Source of the DNA: Sphingomonas sp.
GTDB lineage: Bacteria > Pseudomonadota > Alphaproteobacteria > Sphingomonadales > Sphingomonadaceae
Assembly (NCBI RefSeq): GCF_026460985.1
Contig: NZ_JAPKNM010000102.1
Span: 1 to 64,000 of the forward strand
Length of the DNA stretch: 64,000 bases
Direction of reading: 5' to 3'
This document shows, piece after piece, positions 42,432 to 51,723 of this stretch. Every line of letters begins with the position of its first letter. Within the stretch, counting starts at the first letter, position 1. A model generated the notes under the pieces. It made no database searches and was not told where the DNA came from. It was given only the letters and a program-made list of their open reading frames with translations. The position numbers and the translations under genes are program-made.

Positions 42432-45050
42432 TCAGCATGCGAGCCGCGCGCGGTCAGGAGTGAGGGGAAGCCCGTCGGGGCCGATGAAGCTCTCGCCGAT
42501 ATAGGCCTTGCCGAGGATCGCCGGCGGCAGCAGCTCGGGGGCGCGGCTTCCGGCGCCGATCGCGGTGTCGTAGCCCAGCCGCGCCTCGCCGATGCGGTTC
42601 ATCGCGAAATAGAAGCGGATGTCGAAGATCGTGTGCGCGGGCTTTTCCAGCTCGATGATCCGCCGCGCGAGCGCATCGCGCCGGCGGAGCGTCTCGGCGT
42701 CGGTCGCGTCGGTGGCGCTCACCGGCAGCAGCACCGAGAAGCGATGCGCGGTGCGATCGATCGGGAGCAGTTCCTTCTCGAACTCCTCCCAATCGGCGCG
42801 GGCCTTGACCGTCGCGAGCGCGGTATCGGCGAGCGAAACCTCCCCGAAGCGCTTCCAGTTGCTGCCATGCGCCTGGTTGAGCGGCAGGATGCGGCGATAG
42901 CGGCCTTCGAGGAAGCGCTGCCACAAGGCACGATTGTGCGAGACGAGCTTGAGGAAATCGCCCCAGGCCGCGGCGAAGGCAGTGGGCACCGACAGGCGCG
43001 GCAGCGTGGTCATCGGCGCCGTGGAGCCCCGCGCCTGCTGGAAGGCGATCCAGTTGGCGCGCTCGGTGAGGCCGGCATCGTGCGTCGGCGGATCGATCAC
43101 GCCGCTGCTGTCGCCCGCGCCGATCCGGCCGAGCGTGCGCGTGCGATAGCTCTCGACGATGCGGATCGCGCCCTCGCAGCTGCAATCCGCGTCGCTGAAC
43201 AGGGTACCGTCGAGCGGCTGGCCGAAGGCGAGCGCGAGCGCGCTCTCCAGCCCGCGCATCGTGCCGCGCCAGCCGAAGAAGCGGATCGCGTGCGCGATGA
43301 ACAGCCGCCGCCGTTCCTCGCTCCACGAGGGATCGAGCGCGACGTCGAACCATTCGGCGAGCCAGCCGAGCGCTTCGACCGGCGCAGTGCGCGTGTCGAA
43401 CAACGCCTGGGCGGTGATCATCCGCGCCTCGATCACGCTGGTCGTCCCCTGCATGTTGGCGAGGAAGCGTTCGAGGAAGTCGGCGGGCTCGGGATCCTCG
43501 CGATAGAGCGCGGGGAGATAGCGCTCGGCCCAGGAGACGCGCGGCCATGAGGCGCGCAGCGCGCGCAAGCGGGGGCTGGAATCGCCGTCGCTCGACAGCG
43601 TCAGCCGCACCTCCATGAAGCGCCCCTCGATCCGCTGGAACAGCAGTTCGAAGGTGCCGTGCTGGGCGAGCGGATCCGTCGCGACCAGAGCCGCCGCCGA
43701 ATGCGCGGCGAGCTCGCTGCCCGAGCGCGACAGGATCGGCGAGGGCTGGGCCAGCCAATCGCCGAGCGCATCGGCCTCGTCGCTCGCCCGCGCCTCGACC
43801 AGGATGCGCGTGCCCGGCGGCACGCAGCCATCGAGCCGCAGGCGATCCCACACCGCGCTCGGCGAGCCGCTGTCGAACAAGGGTGTGCGGAAGCTGGCGA
43901 GCCCGCGGAACTGCTGGCGCGGCTTCTCCACCACGCGCGGCCAATTGGGTATCGGGCCGCTGTCGTAGCTCGCATTGCCTTCGACCGAGACCAAGGCGCG
44001 GCCGCCGTGACGGCGCAACGGGAAGCTCTCGGCGGTCTCGCGAAGTTCGATCGCGCCGTTCTCCTGCTCGACGCGGAAGGCGCGCAGCTGGTTGCCGGTC
44101 TCGTCCGAGACGAGAACGCGCAGCACGCTCTCGCTGCCGCGCAGCAGCACCTGCCCCGCGACCATGTCGTGCGGCACGAAATCGAGCGGCAGCGCCGCGG
44201 GGGGCGTGCCCTCGCTCGTCCAGAGGTACAGCGCCGCCGGTGCGCGCGACAGCACGGCGACGGCGCCGCCGGGCAGCGCCGAAATCGCGATCGGATCGAT
44301 CGCGGGATCGAGCGCGGTCAGGTCGTGCCCCTCGGCGGCGATCCCCGGCGCGCGCGTCCGCGTCTCGCCCGTAACCGGCTGGAACAATTCGGGCACCTCC
44401 GGCCCCAGACCGCCGCCCACGAGCGTGGCGCGCGCGTCGAGTTCGAACAGGCGCTTCGCCGGGCCGTCGAGCAGCCACAATCCGCTGTCGCAGCGCGGCT
44501 CGAGATCGGTGACGGTGGGCGCCCCTTCTTCCGGCCAGTCGAAGTGCAGCGGCGTGCCGCCGGCGACGAGATCGAAGCTATCGAGACCGCGGTCGCTCGC
44601 GGCGATCAGCCAGCCGTCGCCAGTCGCCGCCAGCGCGCGATACTTTGCCGGCACCGGCACGCGATCGTCGTGCGGCACGAAGAGCCGGGGCACCGGGCGT
44701 TCCGCACGTGGATCGGGCCAGAAGCGCGTGACCGAGCCGTCGCCGCGCGAGCGCACGAACAGCTGCCCGGCATCGTCGCCGATCCAATAGACGTTGCCGA
44801 AGCGGTCGGCGGCGGCGGCGCGGCGGATCTCGGGCGAGAGCGGCGTCTCGCCCGGCGTGAACGCCAGCGGATCGCGCAGCGGCGCCAGCGTCAGCTCGTT
44901 GCGCTCCTCGTCCCAGCCCGGCGCGGTCTCGGGCTGGTCGCCTATGGGGAGGTCCCAGACCATTTCGAGCGTGGTCGCGTCGTCCATGCGGCCGCGTGCC
45001 CAGTCGAGCTCGCCGAGCAGCAGATGGAAGCGCTGGCCGTCGGCGTTCAT
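42432..45050 (-). CDS. Phage tail protein (gpI-like) of the eCIS baseplate (Afp12-like)
   Basis: An 872-residue protein. The first 500 residues contain short repeated beta motifs (WLIAASDRGLDSFDL, GSVTRFWPDP) like a propeller. From about 505 on there is the gpI-type tail domain (YLPALYREDPEPADFLERFL, EALGWLAEWFDVALDPSWSE, FFGWRGTMRGLESALALAFG). In Afp/PVC this is a wedge protein next to the gp6-like component. The ATG at 45050 overlaps the preceding TGA (TGATG) and has GGAG eight bases upstream; a second ATG at 45056 is two bases from that site and less likely. The propeller-like extension is unusual and may bind a surface ligand. Confidence 0.82.
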   Translation of the reverse strand: MNADGQRFHLLLGELDWARGRMDDATTLEMVWDLPIGDQPETAPGWDEERNELTLAPLRDPLAFTPGETPLSPEIRRAAAADRFGNVYWIGDDAGQLFVRSRGDGSVTRFWPDPRAERPVPRLFVPHDDRVPVPAKYRALAATGDGWLIAASDRGLDSFDLVAGGTPLHFDWPEEGAPTVTDLEPRCDSGLWLLDGPAKRLFELDARATLVGGGLGPEVPELFQPVTGETRTRAPGIAAEGHDLTALDPAIDPIAISALPGGAVAVLSRAPAALYLWTSEGTPPAALPLDFVPHDMVAGQVLLRGSESVLRVLVSDETGNQLRAFRVEQENGAIELRETAESFPLRRHGGRALVSVEGNASYDSGPIPNWPRVVEKPRQQFRGLASFRTPLFDSGSPSAVWDRLRLDGCVPPGTRILVEARASDEADALGDWLAQPSPILSRSGSELAAHSAAALVATDPLAQHGTFELLFQRIEGRFMEVRLTLSSDGDSSPRLRALRASWPRVSWAERYLPALYREDPEPADFLERFLANMQGTTSVIEARMITAQALFDTRTAPVEALGWLAEWFDVALDPSWSEERRRLFIAHAIRFFGWRGTMRGLESALALAFGQPLDGTLFSDADCSCEGAIRIVESYRTRTLGRIGAGDSSGVIDPPTHDAGLTERANWIAFQQARGSTAPMTTLPRLSVPTAFAAAWGDFLKLVSHNRALWQRFLEGRYRRILPLNQAHGSNWKRFGEVSLADTALATVKARADWEEFEKELLPIDRTAHRFSVLLPVSATDATDAETLRRRDALARRIIELEKPAHTIFDIRFYFAMNRIGEARLGYDTAIGAGSRAPELLPPAILGKAYIGESFIGPDGLPLTPDRARLAC

Positions 45051-47326
45051 CAGCATGTCTCCGCGACGACGGGCACGGGGAGCAATTGCGGCCCCGTCGG
45101 TGCTGGCGACGAGCCGATGTCGCCGCGCAGCAGGCTGATGTCGATCGGATCGCCGCCGACCACCGAGATGCCGGCGAGCTCGGGCAATTCGATGCCGGTG
45201 ATCGAGATCGCGTCGACCTTGCCGCCGGTATCGAGCGCGAGCTGGATGTCGGCGACCTCGACCACGCCGGGCACGCGAGCCGCCTCGGCCATCAGCGCTC
45301 GGGCATGGACCGGGCGGCCGAGCGGCCAGCCGCGCAGCGCGGGATCCACGTCGGGGCCGTAGAGCGGTCCGTCTGTGGTCGAGAAGTCGCTGCCCTCGGG
45401 CGGCAAGGGACTCAGATAGGCGCGCAGCCGCACCTTCACCGCGTCGGCGACCTCGGCGATGGTATAGCCGCCGCCGACCTCGATCCCGACCGAGACCCAG
45501 AGCCTTTTGTACACGGGGCCGCGCAGCACCAGCTCGGTCGTCACCAGCCGGCGCGGATCGAGATAGGCGCAGAGCGCGTCGAGGAAGGGCGCGTCGGGAC
45601 GCGGCGCGGCGGGATATTCGGGGTCGTAGCGCGGCGCGACGAGCAGGGTCACCACGCCGGGCACGGTGCCGATCGCGCCGGGAGCGAGATCGGGATGCCA
45701 GGCCGGGAGCACGTCGACGCGCCCGATCGACACGCCGGGGGTGCGCCAGGCAATGCTGCGGAAATCGGCCTCGGTGACCAGCCGGTCGCGATGCTGGAGC
45801 ATGCGCTGGACCTGCTTCTCGCCCGAGCGCACCGTCTCGGCATCGGTGCCGCCCCAGGTCGCGATCGGATTGGTGCCGGTATAGCCCTGCGGCGCGAGCG
45901 GGCCGACCTTCAGTGCGTTGGGGCCGACATTGCCTTCCTGCCCCTCGCTATATTCGTAGCGCGCATAGAGCCGGTCGCCCGCGCCGGGGCGCCTGCCCGC
46001 CAGCCCGTCGCCGAAGCTGACGATGCCGGCCTCGGGGTCGACCCGGAACGAAGTCGCCGGGGCGAGCTGCCGGGTGGCGCCGGGAACGGGGACCTCGGGC
46101 GCGGCGGCGAGCAGGTCGTCGATCGCGCTCCACTCGGTCTCCTGCCCCTCGGGCGAGATACTGACGATCGCGACGCTGCCCTCGAGCACCGGCGCCTTGG
46201 CCAGCTGACGGACCTGGTCGGGGCTGCCGTCGCCGTCGGGCAGGCGCTCGGCGCGGATCGTCTCGAACTGGCGGACGCCGACGGCGTTGATCCCCGCCCA
46301 GCGCAGCCGCACCTCGGCCGCCGAGGAGGCGCGGACGCGGATCCAGGTGACGAGCGTCTCGGCGATCGCGCTGTCGTCGATCGCGGGGGGCAGCTCGCCG
46401 ACGCCGGCCTCGAACGGGTCGAGATTGTTCCAGAGCCTGAGCGCGTCGGCATCGGGCAGGCCGATCTCGACCACGCCGGTCTCGCGCGAGGGATCGAAAT
46501 CGGCGCGGGCATTGAGCGCGCGCCAGTCTGGCGCGGGCCGGCCGTTCACGAACAGCAGTTCGCCGTTCGCCGCAGGGCGGGCGATGTCGTAGCGCAGCAG
46601 GTCCGCAGGCGCGGTGGTGGCGCCGCCGACGGGAATGGCGAGCTGCTCGACATCCTCGGCGGGCGCGAGGCCGAGCGACAGGCTCCGCCCGGCGATCGCC
46701 TCGCGGACGAGCTTGGTGGGATCGTCGGTCGCCGCCAGATCGTCCTTGCGCGCGACCAGGGCGATCCACAGTGTGCGGTCGATCGTCTCGGCAAGGTCGA
46801 GCGGGCCCTGGGCGGGATCGAAGGGCGCGCTCTGGTAGAGGGTGAGGTTCGCCGGCAGCGTCGTGCCGTAGGAGGCGTAGAGCAGCTCGTAATATTGGCG
46901 CAGTTCCGGGGTCGGGTCGATCACCGGGCGCTTGACGAACAGCTTCGCCTCGACCGGCAGCACGTCGAGCCCGGTGACGGTGCGGAAGGGCATCTGGCCG
47001 GCGAGCAGCTCGAAATCGCGCTGGATCGTCTGGGTGGCGAGCGCGCCATTCTCGTTGCGGAAGGCGACGAGCCCGCGCGCCCCGCTCGCGGTGCGCAAGG
47101 GGATGCCGAGCAGCTTGAGGAACTTGGCGCGGTTGCGCTCGGGGATCTGGTTGGCGCGGTAGATCAAATTCTCGGTGAGGAAGGCGAAGAGCTGGACGAT
47201 CGTGACGCCGGGGTCGGACGGGTTGAAGTTGGTCCATTCGGGCGTGTGGACGGGTACGCGGGCGAGCGTCTCCTCGACCAGGGCGCGATAGTCGCGATCG
47301 TCGATGCGGGGCGCAGGCAGCGGCAT
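45050..47326 (-). CDS. Baseplate wedge protein (gpJ/gp6-like, Afp11-like)
   Basis: A 758-residue protein. The N terminus RIDDRDYRALVEETLARVPV followed by WTNFNPSDPGVTIVQLFAFL and ENLIYRANQIPERNRAKFLK is the signature of putative baseplate assembly proteins in contractile systems. Later parts (YEYSEGQEGNVGPNALKVGP, DILPAWHPDLAPG-like VDVLPAWHPDLAPG) continue the gpJ pattern. It starts as TGATG at the stop of the gp25 gene, so it is translationally coupled, and would form the wedge ring around the hub. Confidence 0.9.
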   Translation of the reverse strand: MPLPAPRIDDRDYRALVEETLARVPVHTPEWTNFNPSDPGVTIVQLFAFLTENLIYRANQIPERNRAKFLKLLGIPLRTASGARGLVAFRNENGALATQTIQRDFELLAGQMPFRTVTGLDVLPVEAKLFVKRPVIDPTPELRQYYELLYASYGTTLPANLTLYQSAPFDPAQGPLDLAETIDRTLWIALVARKDDLAATDDPTKLVREAIAGRSLSLGLAPAEDVEQLAIPVGGATTAPADLLRYDIARPAANGELLFVNGRPAPDWRALNARADFDPSRETGVVEIGLPDADALRLWNNLDPFEAGVGELPPAIDDSAIAETLVTWIRVRASSAAEVRLRWAGINAVGVRQFETIRAERLPDGDGSPDQVRQLAKAPVLEGSVAIVSISPEGQETEWSAIDDLLAAAPEVPVPGATRQLAPATSFRVDPEAGIVSFGDGLAGRRPGAGDRLYARYEYSEGQEGNVGPNALKVGPLAPQGYTGTNPIATWGGTDAETVRSGEKQVQRMLQHRDRLVTEADFRSIAWRTPGVSIGRVDVLPAWHPDLAPGAIGTVPGVVTLLVAPRYDPEYPAAPRPDAPFLDALCAYLDPRRLVTTELVLRGPVYKRLWVSVGIEVGGGYTIAEVADAVKVRLRAYLSPLPPEGSDFSTTDGPLYGPDVDPALRGWPLGRPVHARALMAEAARVPGVVEVADIQLALDTGGKVDAISITGIELPELAGISVVGGDPIDISLLRGDIGSSPAPTGPQLLPVPVVAETC

Positions 47327-47712
47327 CAGCTTCTCCCCAGCGGGATCGAGACGCTCGTCCGCTCGGCCGCGCCGGTCGCGACGAGGCGATAGGCGATGGT
47401 GGCGAGCGCGGCGGTGGCGTCACTTGGGTCGGGCACGACATCGACGCCGTCGAGCGCGATGCGCGGCTCCCAGCGGCGCAGCGAATCCTCGATCGAGGCG
47501 GCGATGCGGACATGCGTGGCGGGATTGTTGGGCTCGAAGAGATAGCGCCCCAGCCCCGCGCCGAAATCGGCGAGCTGGATGCGCTCGCCCGCCTCGGTCT
47601 TGAGGATGATCGCGATCGACTCGCGGACATTGGTCTCGCCCTCGGACCAGCGCATCCGGCCGTCGGGACCGACGCGCGGGGGGAATCCGAGGCTCTTGCC
47701 GAAGGGGCTCAT
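47326..47712 (-). CDS. gp25-like baseplate wedge protein (Afp9-like)
   Basis: A 128-residue gp25/GpW-type protein. FLGxPP-like GFPPRVGPDGRMRWSEGETN, then ESIAIILKTEAGERIQLADF and GAGLGRYLFEPNNPATHVRI, mark the family, which initiates sheath attachment on the baseplate. Length is normal. It overlaps both neighbours, ATGA with the membrane-hairpin gene and TGATG with the gpJ-like gene. Confidence 0.92.
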   Translation of the reverse strand: MSPFGKSLGFPPRVGPDGRMRWSEGETNVRESIAIILKTEAGERIQLADFGAGLGRYLFEPNNPATHVRIAASIEDSLRRWEPRIALDGVDVVPDPSDATAALATIAYRLVATGAAERTSVSIPLGRS

Positions 47713-49766
47713 GACGGCTTCCCCTTGAAACGCGGCAGCGGGAAGCAGGCGATGAACCAGGGCACCCAGCGGAAGATGAAGTCGAGCAGCATCACGATGC
47801 AGATCAGCAGGATCATCGCGCAAAGGGTGATGATCGGGATCGACAGCGAACAGATCATCCCGATCTCGACATTCTGCCCGCCCTTGCACCCGCCGGTATT
47901 GCCGCCGCCGCCCGCGTCGATGTCCTTGTGGAAGGGCCAGGGCAGGACCTGGAGGACGAGATCGATGAACCCCAGCCCCTTGGCGCGCTGGACCTGGCCG
48001 CAGAGCAGGTCCGACATCACGAACGCCGCGCCGCGCCCATGCTTGCGCAGCCCCGCCGGACTGGTGTCCGCGGGCAAGGTGATCGTGATCGGGCGCACCG
48101 GCGCCTCGGGATCGAAGAAGCTGGCGAGCCGGAACCGCTCGCTCGCCGACGACAATGTCGGCGGATGCAGCGGCCCGCAATCGGCGTTCATATGGACCAT
48201 CCGGATCACGAACAGCCCCTGGTCGCCCGCGGTCTTGATCATCACGTCGCGCAGCTTCATCGCATGCGGGATCGGCTGGGCGCCCGCCTCGTCGCTCAGC
48301 GGCAGCGCCCGCGCGAGCAGCGCCGTGAAGCGGTCCAGCTCCTCGGCGTCGCGGTTGGTGGTGTCGAGCGGCGACAGGATGACCGGCGTGTCCGCCGAAA
48401 TCGGATCGGGCGTGTCGTCGGGAAGCGCGACGGACGCCATCACCGCCTTGTAAGGGCCGTCGGGCTCGGCAACCGAGCCTGGGCCCGCGGGGAACGGCGC
48501 TACCTTCAACCCGGCGAGCGGGAAGTGGAAATCGGGCCAGCCCGCATCGCTTTGGGTGCCGCTGCCGTAGTGCTTCGTCGCGGCTTCGAGCCCGTCCTCG
48601 AAGGCGGCGACCTTCTGGAGCGCCACGCGCATCGAGACCGCCATAGTCTTGCCCGACATCGCCGGGATCAGCGCATTGGCGTTGGCCTTTTCGAGGAAAT
48701 CCCAGACCTCCTGCTCCTGGGGGGTGTGTCCCGTCGCCGAGGGATTCACCAGCTTGGCCTTCACGCCCGGAAGATTGGCGTTGATCCATTTGCGCAGGTC
48801 GAGCAGCAGCAGCCACGACTGGTGCTGAAACTGGTAGTTGTAGTTGCGAACGCGATCGAGCCGCTCACTGGCCGACTCGTTCGGACTCGACGCCTTGGTG
48901 GAGAACTCGGACCCGGCCTTCATCGCGGCGCGGACCAGCGCCTTCCACGGTTCGGTGAACTCGATGCGGAGCTGCGCGGTGCGCGCGACCGTTGTGTTGG
49001 GCCTGGCGGCGGGCGCCGGCGGATTGAGCGACGCCTTCTGCCCCGCAGCGAGCGAGACCGGCGTGGTCACCACCGCCTTGCCGAGATAGTCCTCGCGCCG
49101 CGCGGTCGGGATCATCCCCGCCCAGATCGTGCGCGGCCTGCCCTCCTCGTCGCGGTGCTGGAGCGGGAAGAGCGGCAATTGCTCCTCGCCCGGTGCGAGA
49201 TCGGTGCCCGAGGCGACGCGCTGCCAGCGCGCCTCGTCGCCTTCGCGGACATAGGCATATTCGACCAGCTGGGCCGGATCGGAGGGGGTGTTTCCCGCCA
49301 CGGACAGCAGCCGCCGGATGACGAATCCCACCGTCTCGTGTCCACCCTCGACCGCGCGCTCGGGGAGGCCGGGGACCTGGCAGGCGAGCGTGCCCGCGAC
49401 GAGATAGTAACGCTGGTGCGCCGGCTGATAGAGCTTGAGCTGCTTGTTGGCCGGCGGCGCGGGCGGCGGCGCCGAGGGCGCCGAGCGCCAGAAGCGCCTG
49501 CGCTTGGCCTCCTTCATCGGCGCGGGCAGCGGCACGCGCACGATCGGGTCCTTGAGGTCGACCGCCAAGGGCGGATCGCGCCACGTCTCGTACCGCGCGA
49601 TCCGATCCGAGATGCGCGCGGGCTCCTCCGCCAGGGTGGCGAGCAATTGCTCCATGAAGTCGTCGCTGGCGAAGCGCAGGATCTGCGGGCGCGCCTGGAA
49701 CGGGGTGGTCCCCCGCCAGAGCGGACGCGGCGCCTGCCACGTCACCTTATGCGCGAGCGCGTTCAC
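47709..49766 (-). CDS. eCIS-locus protein with a C-terminal membrane hairpin
   Basis: A 685-residue protein starting with GTG that overlaps the spike gene's stop (GTGA). Most is soluble, mixed helix/strand, with a Pro/Ala-rich loop (SAPSAPPPAPPANKQLKLYQ). The last 53 residues contain a 40-residue hydrophobic run (635-675; GMICSLSIPIITLCAMILLI) split by LLDFIFRW, which would cross a membrane twice, ending PLPRFKGKPS. A glycine/cysteine-rich turn (GGGGNTGGCKGG) precedes it. I have seen similar tails in eCIS proteins of unknown function. It could anchor the particle to the inner membrane, or the hydrophobic end may be packed in the tube lumen or baseplate. No named family assigned. Confidence 0.7.
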   Translation of the reverse strand: MNALAHKVTWQAPRPLWRGTTPFQARPQILRFASDDFMEQLLATLAEEPARISDRIARYETWRDPPLAVDLKDPIVRVPLPAPMKEAKRRRFWRSAPSAPPPAPPANKQLKLYQPAHQRYYLVAGTLACQVPGLPERAVEGGHETVGFVIRRLLSVAGNTPSDPAQLVEYAYVREGDEARWQRVASGTDLAPGEEQLPLFPLQHRDEEGRPRTIWAGMIPTARREDYLGKAVVTTPVSLAAGQKASLNPPAPAARPNTTVARTAQLRIEFTEPWKALVRAAMKAGSEFSTKASSPNESASERLDRVRNYNYQFQHQSWLLLLDLRKWINANLPGVKAKLVNPSATGHTPQEQEVWDFLEKANANALIPAMSGKTMAVSMRVALQKVAAFEDGLEAATKHYGSGTQSDAGWPDFHFPLAGLKVAPFPAGPGSVAEPDGPYKAVMASVALPDDTPDPISADTPVILSPLDTTNRDAEELDRFTALLARALPLSDEAGAQPIPHAMKLRDVMIKTAGDQGLFVIRMVHMNADCGPLHPPTLSSASERFRLASFFDPEAPVRPITITLPADTSPAGLRKHGRGAAFVMSDLLCGQVQRAKGLGFIDLVLQVLPWPFHKDIDAGGGGNTGGCKGGQNVEIGMICSLSIPIITLCAMILLICIVMLLDFIFRWVPWFIACFPLPRFKGKPS

Positions 49767-50479
49767 CAGATATTCCCCGCGCCGGGGGTGTAGGTGGTCG
49801 AGATCACCGTGTTCGAGATCAGCGTGTCGCACTTCACGATGCCCGAGAAGGTCGACATGCCGGCATCGACCTTGACCATGCCGGCGGAGACCGCGACCTG
49901 GCTGGCGTTGACCGTCACCTTGGCCGCCGCGGTGATCGTGATCCCCGAGGTCTCGAGCTTGACCGAATTGCCGTTCGAATCCTCGATGGTGACGGCGCCG
50001 GGGCCGTCCTTCATCGTCAATTTCTGCCCACCGGGGGTCTCGAGCTTGAGCGTCTCCTGACCGCTCTTGTCGTCGAGCGTGATCTTCACGCCGTTGCGGC
50101 TGCGGATGACCTTGAGATTGTTGCCGCTCGACATCGACTGGGGCGGCTTGTCCTTGCCGTTCCACAGCCCGCCCAGCACATAGGGCCGTCGCGGATCGCC
50201 ATGCTCGAACGCGACGAGCACTTCGTCGCCGACATCGGGGATGAACCAGCTGCCGCGATTGTCGCCGGCGAACAAGGTCGCCATCCGCGCCCAGGCCGAA
50301 TAGCCGTCGCCGCCGCCCGCGTCGGGCGCCCAATCGAGCTTGATCTTGACGCGCCCCTGCCCGTCCGGATCGTCGATATCGGTGACGGTGGCGACGACCA
50401 CGCCGTACCAGCGCCCGCCCCAGCCGTCGCTCCGGCGATCGAGGAACTGCATCTCGCCGCGTTCGAGATCGAGCAGCAT
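49763..50479 (-). CDS. Spike protein, gpV/VgrG beta-helix part (Afp8-like, C-terminal half)
   Basis: A 238-residue protein. An OB-fold domain (YGVVVATVTDIDDPDGQGRV, FIPDVGDEVLVAFEHGDPRR, PYVLGGLWNGKDKPP) is followed by a repetitive beta-helix (GVKITLDDKSGQETLKLETP, VTIEDSNGNSVKLETSGITI), ending GAGNIW. It forms the central spike with the gpD-like protein. In PVC both parts are in one VgrG-type protein; here they are two genes overlapping by TGATG. No PAAR tip gene is found next to it. Confidence 0.9.
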   Translation of the reverse strand: MLLDLERGEMQFLDRRSDGWGGRWYGVVVATVTDIDDPDGQGRVKIKLDWAPDAGGGDGYSAWARMATLFAGDNRGSWFIPDVGDEVLVAFEHGDPRRPYVLGGLWNGKDKPPQSMSSGNNLKVIRSRNGVKITLDDKSGQETLKLETPGGQKLTMKDGPGAVTIEDSNGNSVKLETSGITITAAAKVTVNASQVAVSAGMVKVDAGMSTFSGIVKCDTLISNTVISTTYTPGAGNIW

Positions 50480-51552
50480 CACGGTCTCCCCAGTCCGGCA
50501 CGCTCGCAGCGGAACTCGCTGCGCATGCCCATGGCCTGATCGAAGCGGTGGGTGACCGCGGTGGCGCGATAGTCGCCGTCGAACAGCTTGCCCAAGCCCG
50601 TGAGCGCCAGCGTCGCGCCCACCCGGAGCGTGGCCTTGGTCTCGGCGACGCCCTCTCCGGTGACAAAGCGCCGCGCCATGTGGCGGAAGCTCGCCTCGGC
50701 GACCGCGCGCGCCTCGGCATCGTTGCGGGGCAGCGCATGCGCGATCGTGTCGACGCGCTCGCCGAAGGCGGACTTGAGGATCTTGGCGCCGCCATCGGTC
50801 GACCCGGTCTCGCTCGACACCGCGGAGTCGGTCGCCTTGTGCTTGGCCACCGCCTTGTCGCCGACGTTCCAGCCGCTCGCGACCATCGCGGTGCGCTGGC
50901 TGGCGAGATCGGCCTCGACATGGAATTCGCGGAGCGATCCCGCCCAACGCAACTCGACCTTCTCGGCGGGGCGCAGCTTGGCGAGGTGGAGGTTCGTCCC
51001 CTCGACCCAGACCAACGCGTCCTCGCGCCGCGCCAGATCGTGGAGCAATGCGAGATCGCTCTGGTTGACCTGCGCGATGCAGAGCTGGCTCGCGCCCTGC
51101 GCGTCGATCCTGGGCGACAGCCCGTGGTCCGACGCGACCTTCCGCGCGACGTCGACGATCGAGGCGCGCTCGAAGGTCCGCGTCCGCCGCGTCATCCGGA
51201 GGTCCTGCAGCCGATCCTCGGCGAGCACGCCAATGGTCGGCGGCGCGCCGTCGGCGAAGTCCGCGGTGATCGCGCTGATCTTGCCCTCGAACAGCAGGTC
51301 GTCGCCGAGCTTGACCTTGAGCGGCTTGCCGAACTCGATCGTCTTGCGGTCGAAATGCTGGAAGCCCGGCGTGTCGCCGCCGCCCCAATTGCCGAACACC
51401 AGTTCGGCGCGGGCCATGCCCTCGACGCTGTCGGCGAGCTCCATCGTGATCAGCGCGGATTCGAGCTTGTCGACGCGCGCGCCGTCGATCTCGATCGTCG
51501 GGCGCGCGGGCCGCATCGGCAGCGGCGTGACGTTGGAGGCGGCGGCGGGCAT
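50479..51552 (-). CDS. Spike hub protein, phage late-control gpD-like (gp27-type, Afp8 N-terminal half)
   Basis: A 357-residue gpD/gp27-type hub protein. RPTIEIDGARVDKLESALIT at the front, FEGKISAITADFADGAPPTI and the conserved QVNQSDLALLHDLARREDAL define the family. It would sit between tube and spike. Start at 51552 overlaps the stop of the 53-residue gene. With the gpV-like gene it forms a split VgrG. Confidence 0.88.
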   Translation of the reverse strand: MPAAASNVTPLPMRPARPTIEIDGARVDKLESALITMELADSVEGMARAELVFGNWGGGDTPGFQHFDRKTIEFGKPLKVKLGDDLLFEGKISAITADFADGAPPTIGVLAEDRLQDLRMTRRTRTFERASIVDVARKVASDHGLSPRIDAQGASQLCIAQVNQSDLALLHDLARREDALVWVEGTNLHLAKLRPAEKVELRWAGSLREFHVEADLASQRTAMVASGWNVGDKAVAKHKATDSAVSSETGSTDGGAKILKSAFGERVDTIAHALPRNDAEARAVAEASFRHMARRFVTGEGVAETKATLRVGATLALTGLGKLFDGDYRATAVTHRFDQAMGMRSEFRCERAGLGRP

Positions 51553-51713
51553 CAGTGCGCCCTCAGCCGTGCCTGGCGCTGCGCGATGCGGCGGAGCGGC
51601 GGCCGCAGCTGCGCGGCTTCGATCTTCTGCGGGGCACCCTCGCCACCCTTGTCGGCCTTCTTCTCCTGCCCGGGCTCGGAGACCGCTTCGAATTCGTTGA
51701 TGACGACGGCCAT
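51552..51713 (-). CDS. Small eCIS protein of unknown function
   Basis: A 53-residue protein (MAVVINEFEAVSEPGQEKK... ending RQARLRAH), mostly charged, basic at the C terminus. The start at 51713 has GGAGCGG upstream. It overlaps the gpD-like gene (TGATG) and follows the LysM hub gene by 10 bases. Short genes in this position occur in other contractile systems and may encode a spacer or chaperone. It has no cysteine or membrane segment. Confidence 0.7.
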   Translation of the reverse strand: MAVVINEFEAVSEPGQEKKADKGGEGAPQKIEAAQLRPPLRRIAQRQARLRAH

Positions 51714-51723
51714 GCTCCGCTCC

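Noticed and set aside
40803..43550. Plus-strand frames opposite the collagen-like gene with apparent Gly/Pro repeats (also 40987-41232)
   Set aside because: The antisense of GGNCCN codons also reads as Gly-Pro, so a second collagen tract appears by symmetry. Operon order, overlaps and flanking domains support only the minus strand.
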